NCBI RefSeq assembly: GCF_002165775.1
Contig: NZ_NDYP01000008.1
Span: forward strand, 1-45,464
DNA from: Campylobacter concisus
GTDB taxonomy: Bacteria > Campylobacterota > Campylobacteria > Campylobacterales > Campylobacteraceae
Length of the DNA: 45,464 nt
Direction: 5' to 3'
In this document: positions 42,903-45,464 of the stretch, piece after piece
Layout: the number at the start of each line of letters is the position of its first letter
Position numbering within the stretch: the stretch's first letter is position 1
Notes under the pieces: generated by a model
Told to the model about the DNA's origin: nothing
The model's database searches: none
Seen by the model: only the letters and a program-made list of their open reading frames with translations
Position numbers and translations under genes: made by a program

Positions 42903-43661
42903 ATATATAGACGAATTTAAAGGAAATATAGAAAAAGAGAAATATCAGCTAGCGATGTATGATAAAAACCGTAAACTAGTAGATATATTAAGAAATAGAC
43001 ATTCACAAACAATAAAAAATATAATAAACGAATTTGAAATACAACCACAAGTAGTTGTAATGGATATGTTTAAGCCATTTAGAAGCGTAATAAATAGTAA
43101 TATAGTTCAGGCCCAAATAGTAGCAGATAAATATCATGTAATAAGACAAGGGATATGGGCATTAAGAGATTTAAGAGTAGAATTATTTAACAAAGACAAT
43201 GAAAAGTATAAGAAGTTAAAAAAATATTGGAAAATACTAAGTAAAAGCCCAATAAGTCAGTTTAGTCAAAGACAAAAAGAAATATTAAAAGAGATATTAA
43301 AAGTAGATAAGACATTGAAAAAGATGTATAGAATAATAAAAGAATTTTACAAGATGTTTGAGAGCAAGACAGTAAAGACAATGAGAAGGAGAATAGAACA
43401 ATTAATTGAAAAATTGAGAGTATTTAATATAAAGCAAAGTATAAAACTAGCAGATACAATAACAAGTTGGAAAAAAGAGATAATAAATATAGTAGAATAT
43501 AAAATAAACAATGGGTTTGTAGAAGGAAATAACAACAAAATAAAAGTAATAAAAAGAGTATCTTATGGACTAAGAAACTATGAAAGATTTAGAAAATTGA
43601 TATATTTACGTCTTTGCAATAGATAGAGGTGTTTTTACACCCCCACTATTGACAAAGAACC
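42903..43661 (+). mobile_element. Truncated ISL3-family insertion sequence
   Basis: The right end is intact: CACTATTGACAAAGAACC ends at 43661, matching ISL3-type terminal repeats (GGTTCTTTGTCAATAGTG on the other strand). The left end and the 5' part of the transposase are missing, joined directly to the type III res fragment. Confidence 0.75.
42908..43626 (+). pseudogene. ISL3-family transposase, N-terminus missing
   Basis: The open frame runs from the junction without a start (IDEFKGNIEKEKYQLAMYDK); the first internal ATG is at 42955. The DDE catalytic triad is still present: Asp in IDEFKG, Asp in VVVMDMFKPFRSVI, Glu in NNGFVEGNNNKIKVIKR. The N-terminal zinc finger and helix-turn-helix needed for end binding are absent, so the product would not transpose. 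The C-terminus VSYGLRNYERFRKLIYLRL is normal for the family. Confidence 0.82.
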
Positions 43662-43782
43662 ATAATAAATTTTATCCGCTCTATAAATTTAAAAATTGAA
43701 TACCCTTTTTACATACATTTAAAAGAAAAATTTATATATAATCCTAAGATAAAAAATTAATAATTATACTTAAGGAGCAAAC

Positions 43783-44724
43783 GTGCAAATTCCTATTCGC
43801 TACGGCAAAGATGATATTATCGACCTAAGCGTTCCGGAAAAAAATTTACTGAGAGTTTTTAACCCCAACCCCGTGACTAAATTCGACGAAACGACACTCA
43901 TCGCAAAGGCTCTAGCTAATCCGATAAATCAAAAAAGCTTTGATGAGTTTATCGCTGGCGATGAAAAAATCGTCATCATCGTAAACGACGGCACTCGTCC
44001 GACTCCTACAGCTAAAATTTTAAAGCAAATTTACCCAAAAATTCGCGATAAGAATAAAATTTTCATCATCGCCACGGGCTGCCATAGAGAGGGAACATTA
44101 GACGAATACAATATGATATTTTCTAAAGAAATTTGCCTTGAGATTAGAGCCAAAAATGAAGTGCATGATCATGACTCAAAGCATGATGAGATGGTATTTT
44201 TAGGCGAGAGCAAAAACGGCACGCAGATGTATCTAAACAAAATCGTAGCCGAGGCGAAAAAGGTGATCGTCATAGGCTCGGTTGAGCCACATTATTTTGC
44301 AGGCTATACTGGCGGCAGAAAGGCCTTTTTGCCAGGCACCGCATCATACGAGAGCATCACACAAAACCACAAACTAGCCCTTAGTCCTGACGCTCAGGCA
44401 CTGCGCCTTGAAGGTAACCCCGTGCATGAAGATATGATCGATGCGATGAAGGTGCTTTCAAATATCGACGTATTTTCTATACAAACCGTGCTTGATAGCG
44501 AACATGGCGTCTATTACGCAAGTGCTGGCGATCTAAACGATAGTTTTTATGACTGCGTGAAAAAGGCAGACGAGGTCTTTTGCGTAAATATTCCGCGCAA
44601 GGCAGATATCGTGATCTCGGTCGCGCCCTATCCGATGGACGTCGACCTTTATCAGGCGCAAAAGGGTGCGGACGCAAAAATAGTCATCTTGCCGTTTGGC
44701 TCTATGACTGTGCCTAAGGTTTAA
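43783..44724 (+). CDS. larA: Lactate racemase LarA-like protein with apparent internal deletion (313 aa)
   Basis: Nickel-pincer lactate racemase or close relative. It starts at GTG 43783 with AAGGAG eight bases upstream and a -10 TATAAT at 43737-43742. Family motifs are present: IVNDGTRPTPTAKIL, IATGCHREGT (His), SVEPHYFAGYTGGRKAFLPG (His and the cofactor-bearing Lys) and TQNHKLAL (His). The usual length is about 410-430. Here MDVDLYQAQKG passes directly to ADAKIVILPFGSMTVPKV, which is the normal extreme C-terminus, so about 100 residues of the C-terminal domain are missing without a frameshift. Activity is doubtful. larC follows three bases after the stop. Confidence 0.8.
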   Translation: MQIPIRYGKDDIIDLSVPEKNLLRVFNPNPVTKFDETTLIAKALANPINQKSFDEFIAGDEKIVIIVNDGTRPTPTAKILKQIYPKIRDKNKIFIIATGCHREGTLDEYNMIFSKEICLEIRAKNEVHDHDSKHDEMVFLGESKNGTQMYLNKIVAEAKKVIVIGSVEPHYFAGYTGGRKAFLPGTASYESITQNHKLALSPDAQALRLEGNPVHEDMIDAMKVLSNIDVFSIQTVLDSEHGVYYASAGDLNDSFYDCVKKADEVFCVNIPRKADIVISVAPYPMDVDLYQAQKGADAKIVILPFGSMTVPKV

Positions 44725-44726
44725 GT

Positions 44727-45464
44727 ATGGCTAAAATTTTATACTATGATGCTAGCTGCGGTATTAGCGGAGATATGAATTTAGGCGCGCTGGTGGATCT
44801 GGGCGCGGATTTTAGCTATCTTTGCGCCGAGCTTGCTAAGCTAAATTTAGCTAGCGAGTTTTACCTACGCAAGCGCAAAGTGCTAAAACACGGTATCTCC
44901 GCAACCAAAATAGACGTCGTCTGCGCGGCAAATCGGGGTCAGCTTCCGCTTGGCCTCTTAGGCGCTAAATTTAGCCCGCGTCAAAATTTAAACGGCAAAA
45001 TTCACGGCGCCGAATTTAGAGCAGATAAGCCCGCCCAAAACCATCCTCGTCCGCGAAATTTCACGCAAATTTTAGAGCTTATCGAGGGTTCTAGCCTAAG
45101 CGCTTTCGTAAAAAAAACGGCAAGCGAAATTTTTAGCGTTATCGCGCAGGCCGAGGCCAAAATCCACGGCACTAGCGCAGAGCAAGTACATTTCCACGAA
45201 GTGGGCGCCGCGGACAGCATCGCGGACGTAGTGGGTGCGGCTATTTGCTTGGAGGCCTTGGGTGCGCCGCAAATTTTTGCTTCGCCTATCGAGCTTGGCG
45301 GCGGTTTTGCGCACTGCGCTCACGGCAGGCTGACCGTACCGGCGCCTGCGGTTTGCGAAATTTTAAAAGGCGCGCAAGTAAGCCTAGGGCGAGCGAATTT
45401 CGAGATGACTACGCCCACAGGAGCGGCGATTTTAAAGGCCTGCGCACTAAATTTAAGGGAGCAA
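44727..45464 (+). CDS. larC: LarC, nickel-pincer cofactor maturation protein, 3' end outside window
   Basis: LarC (DUF111) is the CTP-dependent cyclometallase that inserts nickel into the LarA cofactor. The frame is open for 246 codons to the window end. The N-terminus ILYYDASCGISGDMNLGALV is the family start; EQVHFHEVGAADSIADVVGA is the conserved His-rich signature, followed by SPIELGGGFAHCAHGRLTVP and FEMTTPTGAAILKA. It starts three bases after larA and is surely co-transcribed. GC content rises clearly in this gene relative to the island. The larB and larE genes, if present, lie beyond the window. Confidence 0.93.
   Translation, partial: MAKILYYDASCGISGDMNLGALVDLGADFSYLCAELAKLNLASEFYLRKRKVLKHGISATKIDVVCAANRGQLPLGLLGAKFSPRQNLNGKIHGAEFRADKPAQNHPRPRNFTQILELIEGSSLSAFVKKTASEIFSVIAQAEAKIHGTSAEQVHFHEVGAADSIADVVGAAICLEALGAPQIFASPIELGGGFAHCAHGRLTVPAPAVCEILKGAQVSLGRANFEMTTPTGAAILKACALNLREQ

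Noticed and set aside
45002-45323. Minus-strand frames opposite larC
   Set aside because: Shadows of the larC reading frame in a GC-richer stretch.

Overview
The window is AT-rich epsilonproteobacterial DNA, most likely Campylobacter and by gene content closest to C. concisus; the species is inferred and was not searched. It has a conserved chromosomal half (1-13773), a tRNA-Met genomic island (13727-36337), a second block of mobile-element remains (36338-43661), and the start of a nickel-dependent lactate racemase locus (43783 to the end).

Chromosomal part. On the minus strand lie a Y-family DNA polymerase (cut by the window edge), chorismate synthase aroC, rnc, rnhA and a LapB-like TPR/zinc-ribbon protein. 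A decayed autotransporter barrel lies on the plus strand between the polymerase and aroC. On the plus strand are dnaG, a tight peptide/amino-acid catabolism operon (two M20 amidohydrolases, peptidase E, a DcuC carrier, peptidase T), a PP-loop ATPase and tRNA-Met(CAT). Clear hairpin terminators separate the units.

Island. A 47-bp direct repeat, the 3' part of the tRNA-Met gene, occurs at 13727-13773 and again at 36291-36337, next to a large tyrosine integrase. Its left third carries a family of probable flagellum-dependent secreted proteins (14038-21748, plus a split copy). They share a VDxxG...FN..AG.P..(F/Y)KIH.STL module and EF-hand-like loops. The first gene has a textbook sigma-54 promoter and two units have sigma-28 promoters, so the cargo looks wired into the host flagellar regulon. 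Two of the genes form a two-gene cassette duplicated in tandem, with identical ends and diverged centres; this is the best candidate for an undescribed system here.

A 7.7-kb Firmicutes-like transposon of the Tn4451/TnpX type (22961-30642) is inserted in another member of the same family. Both junctions carry the GA dinucleotide expected of this recombinase class, and joining the flanks restores the reading frame. Its recombination, replication and accessory genes are broken by nonsense codons, frameshifts and a duplication. Its EcoRII/SsoII-like restriction-modification pair, with a palindromic operator, is intact.

The right part of the island holds a ColE1-style mobilization operon (mobC, mobA, and two genes nested inside mobA in another frame), a StbDE-type toxin-antitoxin pair and the integrase.

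Beyond attR are a perfect sigma-70 promoter driving a five-codon leader with mutually exclusive stems, a second mobilization module whose relaxase seems fused to a primase-like domain, a DUF4143 ATPase, a 3' fragment of a type III restriction gene and a truncated ISL3-family transposase. No third att copy was seen, so this looks like the remains of a second element. The window ends with larA, which appears to carry an internal in-frame deletion, and larC, cut by the edge.
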